Source: Streptomyces sp. man185
GTDB lineage: Bacteria > Actinomycetota > Actinomycetes > Streptomycetales > Streptomycetaceae
DNA length: 64,000 nucleotides
NCBI GenBank assembly: GCA_002551355.1
Contig: NTHE01000027.1
Span: 38,123-102,122, forward strand
Direction: 5' to 3'
The translations under genes and the position numbers were made by a program. Shown here piece after piece: positions 1 through 8,260 of this stretch. Under the pieces are notes generated by a model. That model worked only from the letters and a program-made list of their open reading frames with translations. It was not told where the DNA came from and did not search any database. Position 1 is the first letter of the stretch, and the number at the start of each line of letters is the position of its first letter.

Positions 1-375
1 ACCGGCGACGACCTGACCTGCGTGGACGCCGAGGGATACGCCCCCGAAGCGCGGAGGGTCGCCGTGAAGGACTACGTCTCCCGTTACGCGGCGGTGTGCC
101 GCACCCCCGCCCGTACGGCCGCCGACATCAGGACGGCGGCGAAGGCGGCCACCGCGCTCGCGGGGCGTCGGGACCCCGTCGCAGGGAAGACGTTCACCAT
201 CGAGCTGGAGTTCGACGCCGAACATCTGGCGGCCGCCGCGACCGTGGTCCCCGGCGTGGCGGCGAGCGGTGAGAGGCGCGTCGCGTACACCAGCGCGACG
301 ATGTACGAAGGAATTCGCACGTTCAAGGCGGTGACGACGATCGTGTCGGCCGCTGTGGAGGAACAGTATGGCTGA
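1..375 (+). CDS. M55 family D-aminopeptidase (DppA-like), C-terminal part only
   Basis: The reading frame is open from the first base, so the gene begins to the left of the window; about 124 C-terminal residues are visible. They begin with TGDDLTCVDAEG, which resembles the conserved Gly-Asp-Asp segment of DppA-type zinc aminopeptidases, followed by AVKDYVSRYAA, which matches the Val-Lys stretch of the family. The end (VAYTSATMYEGIRTF) is like the usual DppA C-terminus. Known members remove N-terminal D-amino acids from short peptides and form ring-shaped oligomers. The stop overlaps the start of the M20 peptidase by 8 bases, so the two are probably co-translated. Family call is by recognition of these motifs; the active-site N-terminal half cannot be seen. 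Confidence 0.75.
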   Translation, partial: TGDDLTCVDAEGYAPEARRVAVKDYVSRYAAVCRTPARTAADIRTAAKAATALAGRRDPVAGKTFTIELEFDAEHLAAAATVVPGVAASGERRVAYTSATMYEGIRTFKAVTTIVSAAVEEQYG

Positions 376-1711
376 GGCCCCCGACCTGCTCGGACCCGTC
401 GACCGGCAGGCCCTCGACGAAGTGGTGACGTTCACCTCCGAACTCATCCGCATCGACACCACCAACCGGGGCGGCGGCGACTGCCGGGAGCGCCCGGCCG
501 CCGAGTACGTCGCCCAGCGGCTCGCGGACGCCGGAATCGAGCCGACACTGCTGGAGCGGACCCCCGGCCGGACCAACGTGGTCGCCCGGATCCCGGGCAC
601 CGACCCGTCGGCCGACGCGCTGCTCGTCCACGGCCACCTCGACGTGGTGCCCGCCGAGCCCGCCGACTGGAGCGTGCACCCCTTCTCCGGCGAGGTCCGC
701 GACGGGGTCGTGTGGGGGCGGGGCGCCGTCGACATGAAGAACATGGACGCGATGGTCCTCTCCGTCGTACGCGGCTGGGCCCGCGTGGGGTTCCGCCCCG
801 CTCGCGACATCGTCATCGCCTACACCGCCGACGAGGAGGACAGCGCCGCCGACGGCTCCGGCTTCCTCACCGAGGAGCACGCCGGCCTCTTCGAGGGCTG
901 TACGGAGGGCATCAGCGAGTCCGGGGCCTTCACCTTCCACGCGGGCGACGGCCTCTCGCTGTACCCGATCGCGGCGGGCGAGCGCGGCACCGGCTGGCTG
1001 AAGCTGACCGCCGAGGGCCGGGCCGGACACGGCTCCAAGGTCAACCGGGAGAACGCGGTGAGCACGCTGGCCGCCGCCGTCGCCCGGATCGGCGAGCACG
1101 AGTGGCCCATCCGTCTCACCCCGACCGTCCGCGCCGCGATCACCGAGATCGCCGCCCTGCACGGCATCACCGCCGACCTCGACGACCCCGCCTTCGACGT
1201 CGCCCAGCTCCTCGGCAAGCTCGGACCGGCCGCCTCCCTGGTCGAGAACACCATCCGCAACAGCAGCAACCCGACGATGCTGGACGCCGGTTACAAGGTC
1301 AATGTCATTCCGGGCCACGCCGCCGCCTTCGTCGACGGACGTACGGTCCCCGGCGGTGACGAGGAGTTCCACGCGACCCTGGACCGGCTCACCGGACCCT
1401 CGGTCTCCTGGGAGTTCTACCACCGCGAAAGGGCCCTGACCGCCCCGGTCGACTCCCCGACGTACGCCAAGCTGCGCGCCGCCGTCGAGCGGTTCGACCC
1501 GGGCGCGCACACCGTCCCGTACTGCATGTCGGGCGGCACCGACGCCAAGCAGTTCTCCCGCCTCGGCATCACCGGCTACGGCTTCACTCCGCTGAAGCTG
1601 CCCGTCGGCTTCGACTACCAGCGGCTCTTCCACGGCGTCGACGAGCGCGTCCCCGTCGACGCCCTCCACTTCGGCGTCCGCGTCCTGGACCACTACCTGC
1701 GCACCGCCTGA
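368..1711 (+). CDS. M20/M25/M40 family dipeptidase or deacylase
   Basis: This 447-residue protein has the layout of M20 metallopeptidases: the first metal motif HGHLDVVP (H90, D92), the bridging Asp in GRGAVDMK (D122), the catalytic and ligand pair in TADEED (E156, E157), and a late His in LFHGVDE. A dimerisation insert follows around residues 200-310. Such enzymes hydrolyse dipeptides or N-acyl amino acids with two zinc ions in the cytoplasm. There is no signal peptide. It overlaps the upstream M55 gene and sits in a run of four peptidase genes, which suggests peptide or muropeptide breakdown. The exact substrate cannot be read from the sequence. Confidence 0.93.
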   Translation: MAEAPDLLGPVDRQALDEVVTFTSELIRIDTTNRGGGDCRERPAAEYVAQRLADAGIEPTLLERTPGRTNVVARIPGTDPSADALLVHGHLDVVPAEPADWSVHPFSGEVRDGVVWGRGAVDMKNMDAMVLSVVRGWARVGFRPARDIVIAYTADEEDSAADGSGFLTEEHAGLFEGCTEGISESGAFTFHAGDGLSLYPIAAGERGTGWLKLTAEGRAGHGSKVNRENAVSTLAAAVARIGEHEWPIRLTPTVRAAITEIAALHGITADLDDPAFDVAQLLGKLGPAASLVENTIRNSSNPTMLDAGYKVNVIPGHAAAFVDGRTVPGGDEEFHATLDRLTGPSVSWEFYHRERALTAPVDSPTYAKLRAAVERFDPGAHTVPYCMSGGTDAKQFSRLGITGYGFTPLKLPVGFDYQRLFHGVDERVPVDALHFGVRVLDHYLRTA

Positions 1712-1757
1712 CCTGACCGCCTGCCGACCGATCCGCGCCCCGGGGGGACCGACCTAC

Positions 1758-3776
1758 GTGAACACCGTGCCCGCTGCAGCCCCGTACGGCACCTGGCCGT
1801 CGCCGATCGACGCGGTCCTCGCCGCCTCGCACGACGGCCGCCCCGACCACCTCGGCGCCGTCGGGGACGAGGTGTGGTGGACCGAGCCGCGCCCCGCCGA
1901 GGGCGGCCGCCGCGCCCTGATGCGCCGCCGCGCCGACGGCACCACCGCCCCCGCGCTGCCCGCCCCCTGGAACGCCCGCAGCCGGGTCATCGAGTACGGC
2001 GGGCAGCCCTGGGCCGGCACGGTGGGCGAGGACGGCGAACTCCTCGTGGTGTTCGTCCACTTCGCCGACCAGCGGCTGTACGCCTACGCCCCCGACGGGC
2101 CGGACGATCCCTGGCCCCTCACCCCCGTCTCCGGCGTCGGCGGCGGTCTGCGCTGGGTGGATCCGCAGGTGCGCCCGGAGCAGGGGGCCGAGGGCGAAGT
2201 GTGGTGCGTGCTGGAGGAGTTCACCGGGTCCGCCCCCACCGACGTCCGGCGTGTCGTCGCCGCCGTACCGCTCGACGGGTCGGCGGCCGACGACCGGGCC
2301 GCGATCCGTGAACTCTCCGACGACCGGCACCGGTTCGTCACCGGCCCCAAGGTGTCCCACGACGGGCGACGGGCAGCCTGGATCGCCTGGGACCACCCGC
2401 GGATGCCGTGGGACGGCACGGTGGTCATGCTGGCCGACATCACCGGCACGGGTGAGTTCACCGGTGTACGGCCCCTCGTCGGGGACCTCGACGAATCGGT
2501 CTGCCAGGTGGAGTGGGACCGCGACGGCAGCCTCCTGTTCGTCTCCGACCTCGCCGACTGGTGGGAGCTCCAGCGCATCCGCCCCGACGCCGTCGCGGGC
2601 GGCGTGGTCCCCAGCAGCCGCCTGCTGCCGCCCCGGGGCGAGGAGTTCGGCGGGCCGCTCTGGAAGATCGGGACGCGCTGGTTCCACCCGCTGGACAACG
2701 GTCTCATCGCCGTCCTGCACGGCAAGGGCGACCTCCGCCTCGGCATCCTCGACCCGGAGACCGGCGAACTCGCGGACACCCCGGGCCCCTGGACCGCCTG
2801 GTCCGACACGCTCGCCGTGCACGGCAGCCGGGTCGTCGGCGTCGCGGCCGGCCCCCGCACCGGCCCCGAGATCGTCGAGCTGGACACCGCGACCGGACAC
2901 ACCCGCACCCTCGGCACACCCCACCGCGACGCGGTCGACCCGGCGTACTACCCGGCGCCCGAGTACCGCGTCTTCACCGACCCCGACGGCCGCGAGATCC
3001 ACGCCCACATCCACCCGCCGCGCAGCCCCGAACGCGTGGGCCCCGAGGGCGAGAAGCCCCCGTACGTCGTCTGGGCGCACGGCGGCCCCACCGGCCACGC
3101 CCCGCTCGTCCTCGACCTGGAGATCGCCTTCTTCACCTCGCGCGGCATCGGCGTCGCCGAGGTCAACTACGGCGGCTCCACCGGCTACGGACGCCGCTAC
3201 CGCGAACGGCTGCGCGGCGAGTGGGGCGTGGTCGACGTGGCGGACTGCGCGGCCGTCGCCTCGGCCCTGGTCGAGGAGGGCGCGGCCGACCCGGACAGGC
3301 TCGCGATCCGGGGCGGCAGCGCGGGCGGCTGGACCGTCGCCGCCTCGCTGACCAGCACCGGCCTGTACGCCTGCGGGACGATCCTCTACCCGGTCCTGGA
3401 CCTCGAGGGATGGGCCACCGACGGGACCCACGACTTCGAGTCGCAGTATCTGGAGTCCCTGGTCGGCCCGTTCGCGGAGGTGCCCGAGCGCTACCGGGAA
3501 CGCTCCCCGCTCCACCGCGCCGACCGGCTGAACACCCCGTTCCTGCTGCTCCAGGGCCTGGACGACGTGATCTGTCCGCCCGCCCAGAGCGAGCGGTTCC
3601 TCGCCGCCGTGGCCGGCAGGGGCGTCCCCCACGCCTACCTCACCTTCGAGGGGGAGGGGCACGGATTCCGCCGCGCGGAGACGCTGGTGCGCGCCCTGGA
3701 GGCCGAACTCTCCCTCTACACCCGGACATTCGGCATCGACCGGACCGACGTGCCGCCCCTGGAGCTGACCACGTGA
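1758..3776 (+). CDS. S9 family prolyl-oligopeptidase-type serine peptidase
   Basis: The protein has 672 residues. An N-terminal beta-propeller-like region (to about residue 400) carries repeated Trp/Asp-Gly blades, and an alpha/beta-hydrolase domain follows. The catalytic residues are visible: Ser521 in GGSAGG, Asp602 or 603 in QGLDDVICP, and His635 in EGEGHGF. S9 enzymes of this shape cut dipeptides or short peptides that enter through the propeller. No signal peptide is seen, so it is probably cytoplasmic. The stop overlaps the GTG start of the LD-carboxypeptidase by 4 bases, indicating translational coupling. Confidence 0.93.
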   Translation: MNTVPAAAPYGTWPSPIDAVLAASHDGRPDHLGAVGDEVWWTEPRPAEGGRRALMRRRADGTTAPALPAPWNARSRVIEYGGQPWAGTVGEDGELLVVFVHFADQRLYAYAPDGPDDPWPLTPVSGVGGGLRWVDPQVRPEQGAEGEVWCVLEEFTGSAPTDVRRVVAAVPLDGSAADDRAAIRELSDDRHRFVTGPKVSHDGRRAAWIAWDHPRMPWDGTVVMLADITGTGEFTGVRPLVGDLDESVCQVEWDRDGSLLFVSDLADWWELQRIRPDAVAGGVVPSSRLLPPRGEEFGGPLWKIGTRWFHPLDNGLIAVLHGKGDLRLGILDPETGELADTPGPWTAWSDTLAVHGSRVVGVAAGPRTGPEIVELDTATGHTRTLGTPHRDAVDPAYYPAPEYRVFTDPDGREIHAHIHPPRSPERVGPEGEKPPYVVWAHGGPTGHAPLVLDLEIAFFTSRGIGVAEVNYGGSTGYGRRYRERLRGEWGVVDVADCAAVASALVEEGAADPDRLAIRGGSAGGWTVAASLTSTGLYACGTILYPVLDLEGWATDGTHDFESQYLESLVGPFAEVPERYRERSPLHRADRLNTPFLLLQGLDDVICPPAQSERFLAAVAGRGVPHAYLTFEGEGHGFRRAETLVRALEAELSLYTRTFGIDRTDVPPLELTT

Positions 3777-4735
3777 CACCCCAGGACCCCGGACCGGCCG
3801 CACCCCTCGCCCGGCCGCCCCGGCTGCGCCCCGGGTCCCGGGTCGCCGTCGTCGCCCCCAGCGGCCCGGTGCCCGCCGACCGGCTGGAGGAAGGCCTCGC
3901 CGTCCTGCGCGACTGGGACCTCGAACCTGTCGTCGGCCCCCATGTCCGCACCTCGCAGCCCGAGTTGGACTACCTCGCCGGGGCGGACCAGGACCGCGCG
4001 GCGGATCTCCAGGCCGCGTGGAGCGACCCGTCCGTGGAGGCCGTGCTCTGTGCCCGGGGAGGATACGGCGCGCACCGGATGGTCGATCTGGTCGACTGGG
4101 CGGCGATCCGGGCCGCCGGGCCGAAGGCGTTCGTCGGCTACAGCGACATCACCGTGCTGCACGAGGCGTTCGCCCTGCGGGCCGGGTTCGCGACCCTGCA
4201 CGGGCCGATGGTCGCCACCGAGACGTTCCTCAAGGACGATCCGACCCGTGAGCACCTGCGCGCCACGCTCTTCGAGCCCGAGACCGTGCGCACCCTCGGC
4301 CTGGAGTCGGCCGGGACCCTGGTCCCCGGCCGGGCCCGGGGCATCCTGTACGGCGGATGCGTCAGCCTGCTCGCCGCCGACATCGGCACCCCGGGCGGCC
4401 GGGACGGCGCCCGCGGCGGCCTGCTGGTGATCGAGGACACCGGGGAGGAGCCCTACCGGCTCGACGGCATCCTCACCCGGCTGCTGCGGTCCGGGGCCCT
4501 CGACGGGGTCGTCGGGGTGGCCTGCGGCTCCTGGCAGGAGTGCGGGCCGTACGAGAAGATCCGCGCCGTGCTCGCCGACCGGCTCGGCCCGCTGGGCATA
4601 CCCGTGGTCGAGGAACTGGGGTTCGGGCACGGTCCCACCGCGCTGACGATCCCCCTGGGCGTCCCCGGCGTGCTCGACGCACCTGCGGACGGTGGGCGTT
4701 GCACGCTCACCGTCGAGGTCCCCGCCCTGCTCTGA
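3773..4735 (+). CDS. ldcA: S66 family LD-carboxypeptidase (muramoyltetrapeptide carboxypeptidase)
   Basis: The start is the GTG that overlaps the preceding stop (GTGA), giving 320 residues. The Ser-Glu-His catalytic set of S66 enzymes is present: Ser124 in VGYSDIT, Glu221 in VIEDTGEEPYRLD and His286 in GFGHGP. The N-terminal part has the family pattern GSRVAVVAPSGPV. Family members remove the terminal D-Ala from murein tetrapeptides in the cytoplasm during cell-wall recycling; some cleave microcin-like compounds instead. With an M55 D-aminopeptidase and two further peptidases upstream, muropeptide turnover is the simplest role. The gene ends 25 bases before a strong hairpin. Confidence 0.92.
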   Translation: MTPQDPGPAAPLARPPRLRPGSRVAVVAPSGPVPADRLEEGLAVLRDWDLEPVVGPHVRTSQPELDYLAGADQDRAADLQAAWSDPSVEAVLCARGGYGAHRMVDLVDWAAIRAAGPKAFVGYSDITVLHEAFALRAGFATLHGPMVATETFLKDDPTREHLRATLFEPETVRTLGLESAGTLVPGRARGILYGGCVSLLAADIGTPGGRDGARGGLLVIEDTGEEPYRLDGILTRLLRSGALDGVVGVACGSWQECGPYEKIRAVLADRLGPLGIPVVEELGFGHGPTALTIPLGVPGVLDAPADGGRCTLTVEVPALL

Positions 4736-4760
4736 GCCTCCTCGGCCCTCCCGCCCTCGT

Positions 4761-4792
4761 TCGCGCCCGCGCCGTCGTCCGCGCGGGCGCGA
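4761..4792 (+). terminator. Hairpin terminator after the peptidase operon
   Basis: Perfect 11-bp inverted repeat (TCGCGCCCGCG at 4761-4771 and its complement at 4782-4792) with a 10-base loop, starting 25 bases after the ldcA stop. There is no U-run, as is usual for Streptomyces terminators. Confidence 0.7.
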
Positions 4793-4853
4793 GGATATGT
4801 GTGCGTTCGCCCGCGGAACGTGAACATCCGTCAATAACCGCTGACACATACGT

Positions 4854-4876
4854 TGACACGGCTATGACCCGTGTCA
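4854..4876. promoter_or_regulatory. Inverted repeat TGACACGG-N7-CCGTGTCA
   Basis: Two perfect 8-base arms (4854-4861 and 4869-4876) lie 61-83 bases before the start of the secreted hydrolase. A -35-like TTGACA (4853-4858) overlaps the left arm, but I found no convincing -10 at the right distance. It could be an activator or repressor site. Confidence 0.4.
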
Positions 4877-4897
4877 CAGCATGAGCGCGGCCCAATA

Positions 4898-4913
4898 CTT
4901 ACCGGTCGGTAAG
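4898..4913. promoter_or_regulatory. TetR-type operator candidate upstream of the hydrolase gene
   Basis: CTTACCG and CGGTAAG form a perfect 7-base dyad around a GT centre, 24 bases before the hydrolase start. The TTACCG-N2-CGGTAA shape is common for TetR-family repressors. No TetR gene is encoded in this window, so the regulator would be elsewhere. Confidence 0.5.
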
Positions 4914-4936
4914 ATGTCCTCGGTGTGGAGGTCTTC

Positions 4937-6715
4937 GTGTCAGGTGCTGTTTCCAGAGTGCGCGGCCCGCTCGTCGCGGTCGCCGGGGCGGCCCTCGTCG
5001 CCCCGCTCGTCCTCGCCGGCCCGGCCCATGCCGAGGCCGACCCGTACACCGTCACCCCGCTGACGTTCACCGTCGACGCGGGCGACCGCACCTGCACGGT
5101 GGACGCCGATCTCTACCGGCCCGCCGGGGCCGACGCCGACAACCCGGCCCCCGCCGTCCTCGCCACCAACGGCTTCGGCGGCAGCAAGTCCGACGGCTCC
5201 ACCGACACCATCGGCAAGGCCTTCGCCGAACGCGGCTATGTCGGGCTCGTCTACTCGGGCCTCGGCTTCGGCGGGTCCGGCTGCCTGATCACCCTCGACG
5301 ACCCCGGCATCGACGGAGGGGCGGCGAGCGAACTGCTGGACTTTCTCGGAGGAGTTCGCGCGGCCGACGACGGGACCAAGGCCGACTACGTCATCCGGGA
5401 CGCCGACGGCGACCCGCGCGTCGGGATGATCGGCGGCTCCTACGGCGGAGCGATCCAAATGGCGACCGCCGCCGTCGACCCGCGCGTCGACGCCCTCGTC
5501 CCTCTGATCACCTGGAACGACCTCGCCTACGCGCTCGCCCCCAACAACACCGGGGCGCGCACCGGCGTCACCTCCGACACCCCCGGCGTCTTCAAGTGGC
5601 AGTGGACCAACGGCTTCTACCTGATCGGCGAAGGCCAGCCGCTCCTCAACCCGAGTCTGGACCCCTCCCGGATCAACCGGCTGGACTGCCTGCACTTCGC
5701 CACCCGCGCCTGCGAGACCATCCGGCTGCTCAATTCCGGCCGCTACCCCGCGGACAAGGCCGAGGAGATGCTCACGTACGCGCGCAGCGTCTCGCCCGTC
5801 TCCTACCTCGACCGGGTCAAGGCCCCCACCCTCATCGTCCAGGGCCAGGCCGACAGCCTGTTCAACCTCAACGAGGCCACCGCCACCTACCGGACGCTCA
5901 AGGCGCAGGGCACCGAGACCAAGATGATCTGGCAGTCCTGGGGGCACAGCGGCGGCCAGGTCCCCGGCGAACTCGACCTGAGTCAGGGCAATCTGGAGAC
6001 CAGCCACGTCGGACAGCGGGTCCTCGCCTGGTTCGACCGCTACCTCCACGAGAACACGGGCGCCGACACCGGACCCGCCTTCTCCTACTACCGCGACTGG
6101 CGGAGCGGCTACGGCACCGCCGACGACGTCCCCGCCCTCTCGCGGTCCCTGTACCTCTCCGGCGACGGCAAGCTCGTCGACAACCGCTCCAAGGTGGCCC
6201 GCGGCAGCCGCCAATACACCAACTGGCTCGTGCCCACCAGCCACTCCGAGAGCTCCATCGCCCCGCTGATCGGACTGCCCGACCCCAAGCCGTACGACAC
6301 GAAGGGCACCTACCTCGGCTGGCGCAGCGAGCCCCTCACCGCCCCCCTCGACGTCGTCGGCGCGCCGAAGGCCACCCTCAAGGTCGTTTCGCCGAAGACG
6401 GAACGGGTCCAGAACAGCGGCGACGCCTCCGACAAGCTCGTCCTGTTCGCCAAGGTCTACGACGTCGCGCCCGACGGCGGCAGGAAGCTGGTGAACCGGC
6501 TCGTTTCCCCGATCCGGGTCCCCGACGTCACCCGGCCCTTCACGGTCGAGCTGCCCGGCATCGTCCACCGGTACGAGAAGGGGCACCGACTGGAGTTCGT
6601 GATCGCCGCCAGCGACACGGCGTACTTCGGCAACCGGGGCATCAAGCCCGTCACCGTCGTGAGCGCCCCCGAGGACACCGGCGTGCTGGAGCTCCCGGTC
6701 GTCCCGGCCGGCTGA
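4937..6715 (+). CDS. Secreted CocE/NonD family alpha/beta hydrolase (S15 X-Pro dipeptidyl-peptidase-like)
   Basis: The GTG at 4937 is chosen because GGAGG at 4927-4931 sits 5 bases before it; an in-frame GTG at 4925 is less well placed. The 592-residue product starts with a Sec signal peptide (hydrophobic stretch ending AGPAHA). The catalytic Ser is in GGSYGG (Ser168); an acid and a His (QSWGHSGGQ) follow. The last 200 residues resemble the jelly-roll C-terminal domain of S15 peptidases and cocaine-esterase-like enzymes (PFTVELPGIVHRY). Family members hydrolyse X-Pro peptides, esters or amides; the substrate here is not evident. It is a single-gene unit, preceded by two dyads and followed by a long hairpin. 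Confidence 0.87.
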   Translation: MSGAVSRVRGPLVAVAGAALVAPLVLAGPAHAEADPYTVTPLTFTVDAGDRTCTVDADLYRPAGADADNPAPAVLATNGFGGSKSDGSTDTIGKAFAERGYVGLVYSGLGFGGSGCLITLDDPGIDGGAASELLDFLGGVRAADDGTKADYVIRDADGDPRVGMIGGSYGGAIQMATAAVDPRVDALVPLITWNDLAYALAPNNTGARTGVTSDTPGVFKWQWTNGFYLIGEGQPLLNPSLDPSRINRLDCLHFATRACETIRLLNSGRYPADKAEEMLTYARSVSPVSYLDRVKAPTLIVQGQADSLFNLNEATATYRTLKAQGTETKMIWQSWGHSGGQVPGELDLSQGNLETSHVGQRVLAWFDRYLHENTGADTGPAFSYYRDWRSGYGTADDVPALSRSLYLSGDGKLVDNRSKVARGSRQYTNWLVPTSHSESSIAPLIGLPDPKPYDTKGTYLGWRSEPLTAPLDVVGAPKATLKVVSPKTERVQNSGDASDKLVLFAKVYDVAPDGGRKLVNRLVSPIRVPDVTRPFTVELPGIVHRYEKGHRLEFVIAASDTAYFGNRGIKPVTVVSAPEDTGVLELPVVPAG

Positions 6716-6753
6716 CGCCCCGGCGTCCCCGTTCACCCGAACGGCCGTACAGC

Positions 6754-6803
6754 ACCGCCCCCCGGCCCCGGCATCCGCCCATGCTGGGACCCCGGGGGGC
6801 GGT
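6754..6803 (+). terminator. Long stem-loop terminator
   Basis: Outer arms of 12 bp match perfectly (6754-6765 with 6792-6803), and a nested arm (CCCGGCAT with ATGCTGGG, one G-U pair) extends the stem. It starts 38 bases after the hydrolase stop and ends 52 bases before the next start. Confidence 0.7.
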
Positions 6804-6855
6804 TGCGCGCACGACGGCGGGCCGGACGGGCGAGAACGAGCAGAAGGGTCGGCCC

Positions 6856-7095
6856 ATGAGCCCCAAGGACGTATCGAGCGGCAGCGGAAGCGCCAGGGGG
6901 TGGCTCACTCCGGGGCGCATCGTGGTCGGTGTGCTCGTCGTACTCGTCATCGTGTTCATCTGCGTGAACACGAACAAGGTCACCATCCGGGTGCTGATCC
7001 CCGAGGTGACGATGCCCCTCTGGTTCGCGCTGCTGGCCGTGTTCCTCATCGGACTCGGCTGCGGCGGCTATCTGTTCCGCCGAAGGGGCAAGTGA
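6856..7095 (+). CDS. Small LapA/DUF1049-like membrane protein
   Basis: A 79-residue protein beginning at ATG 6856 after AGAAGGG. It has a polar N-terminus, then two hydrophobic segments (about residues 19-37 and 53-72) separated by a short polar stretch (NTNKVTIRVLIPEVTMP), and ends in a basic tail (FRRRGK). This hairpin layout is that of the lipopolysaccharide-assembly-protein-A (DUF1049) domain, which in actinobacteria has no known lipopolysaccharide role. It sits alone behind the hydrolase terminator. Confidence 0.75.
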   Translation: MSPKDVSSGSGSARGWLTPGRIVVGVLVVLVIVFICVNTNKVTIRVLIPEVTMPLWFALLAVFLIGLGCGGYLFRRRGK

Positions 7096-7162
7096 CGGGC
7101 CCGCCCCCGGCTCCCGTGAATCCGCTTGAGTGCCCCGGGCCGGCGCGGCGAGGATGGGCCGC

Positions 7163-8059
7163 ATGCGTACGATCGTGGTCCTCGACGCCCCTTCCAACCT
7201 CGGGCTGCGGCCCCCGGCCCCCGGCGCCGTCCCCGGCTGCTACAAGCTGGCCGGCGCCCTGCGCGACCGGCGGATCGTGCAGCGCATCGGCGCCCTGGAG
7301 GGCGGGGTCGTCGTCCCGCCCCGCTACGACCTGGGCGACTGGCAGGAGGGCGACGGGGTGTTCAACGCCGCCGCCATCGCCCGCTACACCCGCACCCTCG
7401 CCGACCGCATCGAAGGACACGTACGGGCCGGTGAGTTCGCCCTGGTCCTCGGCGGGGACTGCTCCATCCAGCTCGGCGCCGCCCTCGCCCTGCGCCGCCT
7501 CGGCCGGTACGGGCTCGCCGCCGTCGACGGATCCGCCGACTTCCGGCACACCGGCAACAGCGAACGGATCGGTGCGGCGGGCGGCGAGGAGCTGGCCATC
7601 GCCACCGGCCGGGGCCAGGCCGGCCTCAGCGATCTCGAAGGGCTCGGCCCCTACCTCAGGGACGAGGACGTACGCCTCTTCGGCATGCGCGACGAGGACG
7701 AGGACCAGGCCGAATTGGCCGCGCTGAAGATCCCCCACGCGACCGTCGGCCGGATCCGGCAGTGGGGCGCGGCCGAGCTGGCGCGGTCCACCGTGGAGAG
7801 CCTGGAGACACCCGCCCTCGACGGCTACTGGGTCCATCTGGACGCCGACGTCCTCGACCCGAGCGTCATGCCCGCCGTCGACAGCCCCGACGACGGGGGC
7901 CTCCTGCCGGACGAACTCGCACCCCTGCTGCGCACGCTCGTCTCCTCCCCGCGCTGCGTCGGGCTCAACGTCACCATCTACGACCCCGACCTCGACCCGG
8001 ACGGCACCGCGGGCACACTGCTCGCCGACCTGGTCGTCGAGGCGCTCGCGGGCGCGTGA
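7163..8059 (+). CDS. Arginase/agmatinase-fold protein with altered metal ligands
   Basis: ATG 7163 is preferred because GAGGA lies 9 bases upstream; ATG 7154 is an alternative. The 298 residues follow the ureohydrolase order. The three metal-binding segments appear as GGDCS (Asp99, Cys100), DGSADF (Asp122, Ser124, Asp126) and DADVLDPS (Asp227, Asp229). In arginase the first two are GGDHS and DAHxD, so both metal-binding His residues are replaced here. The Asp ligands remain. It may be a metal-poor or differently metallated enzyme, or act on another guanidino or amidino compound. No obvious operon partner. Confidence 0.85.
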   Translation: MRTIVVLDAPSNLGLRPPAPGAVPGCYKLAGALRDRRIVQRIGALEGGVVVPPRYDLGDWQEGDGVFNAAAIARYTRTLADRIEGHVRAGEFALVLGGDCSIQLGAALALRRLGRYGLAAVDGSADFRHTGNSERIGAAGGEELAIATGRGQAGLSDLEGLGPYLRDEDVRLFGMRDEDEDQAELAALKIPHATVGRIRQWGAAELARSTVESLETPALDGYWVHLDADVLDPSVMPAVDSPDDGGLLPDELAPLLRTLVSSPRCVGLNVTIYDPDLDPDGTAGTLLADLVVEALAGA

Positions 8060-8260
8060 CGAGGTGATCCCGGCGGGGACCACGGCCGGACGACCGACCG
8101 GGAGAGCGGCCCGACGGCCGGCACGGGAGCGGCCCGCGAACCACGGACATCCGGGAAATGCGGCCGACGGCACTCTGGCCCCGTGCGGCCACCTGCGTGT
8201 TCCATGGTCACCGGGGGCGCCCGGACCTGCGGCGGCCCGTCGCGAGGGAACGAGGGTGTC

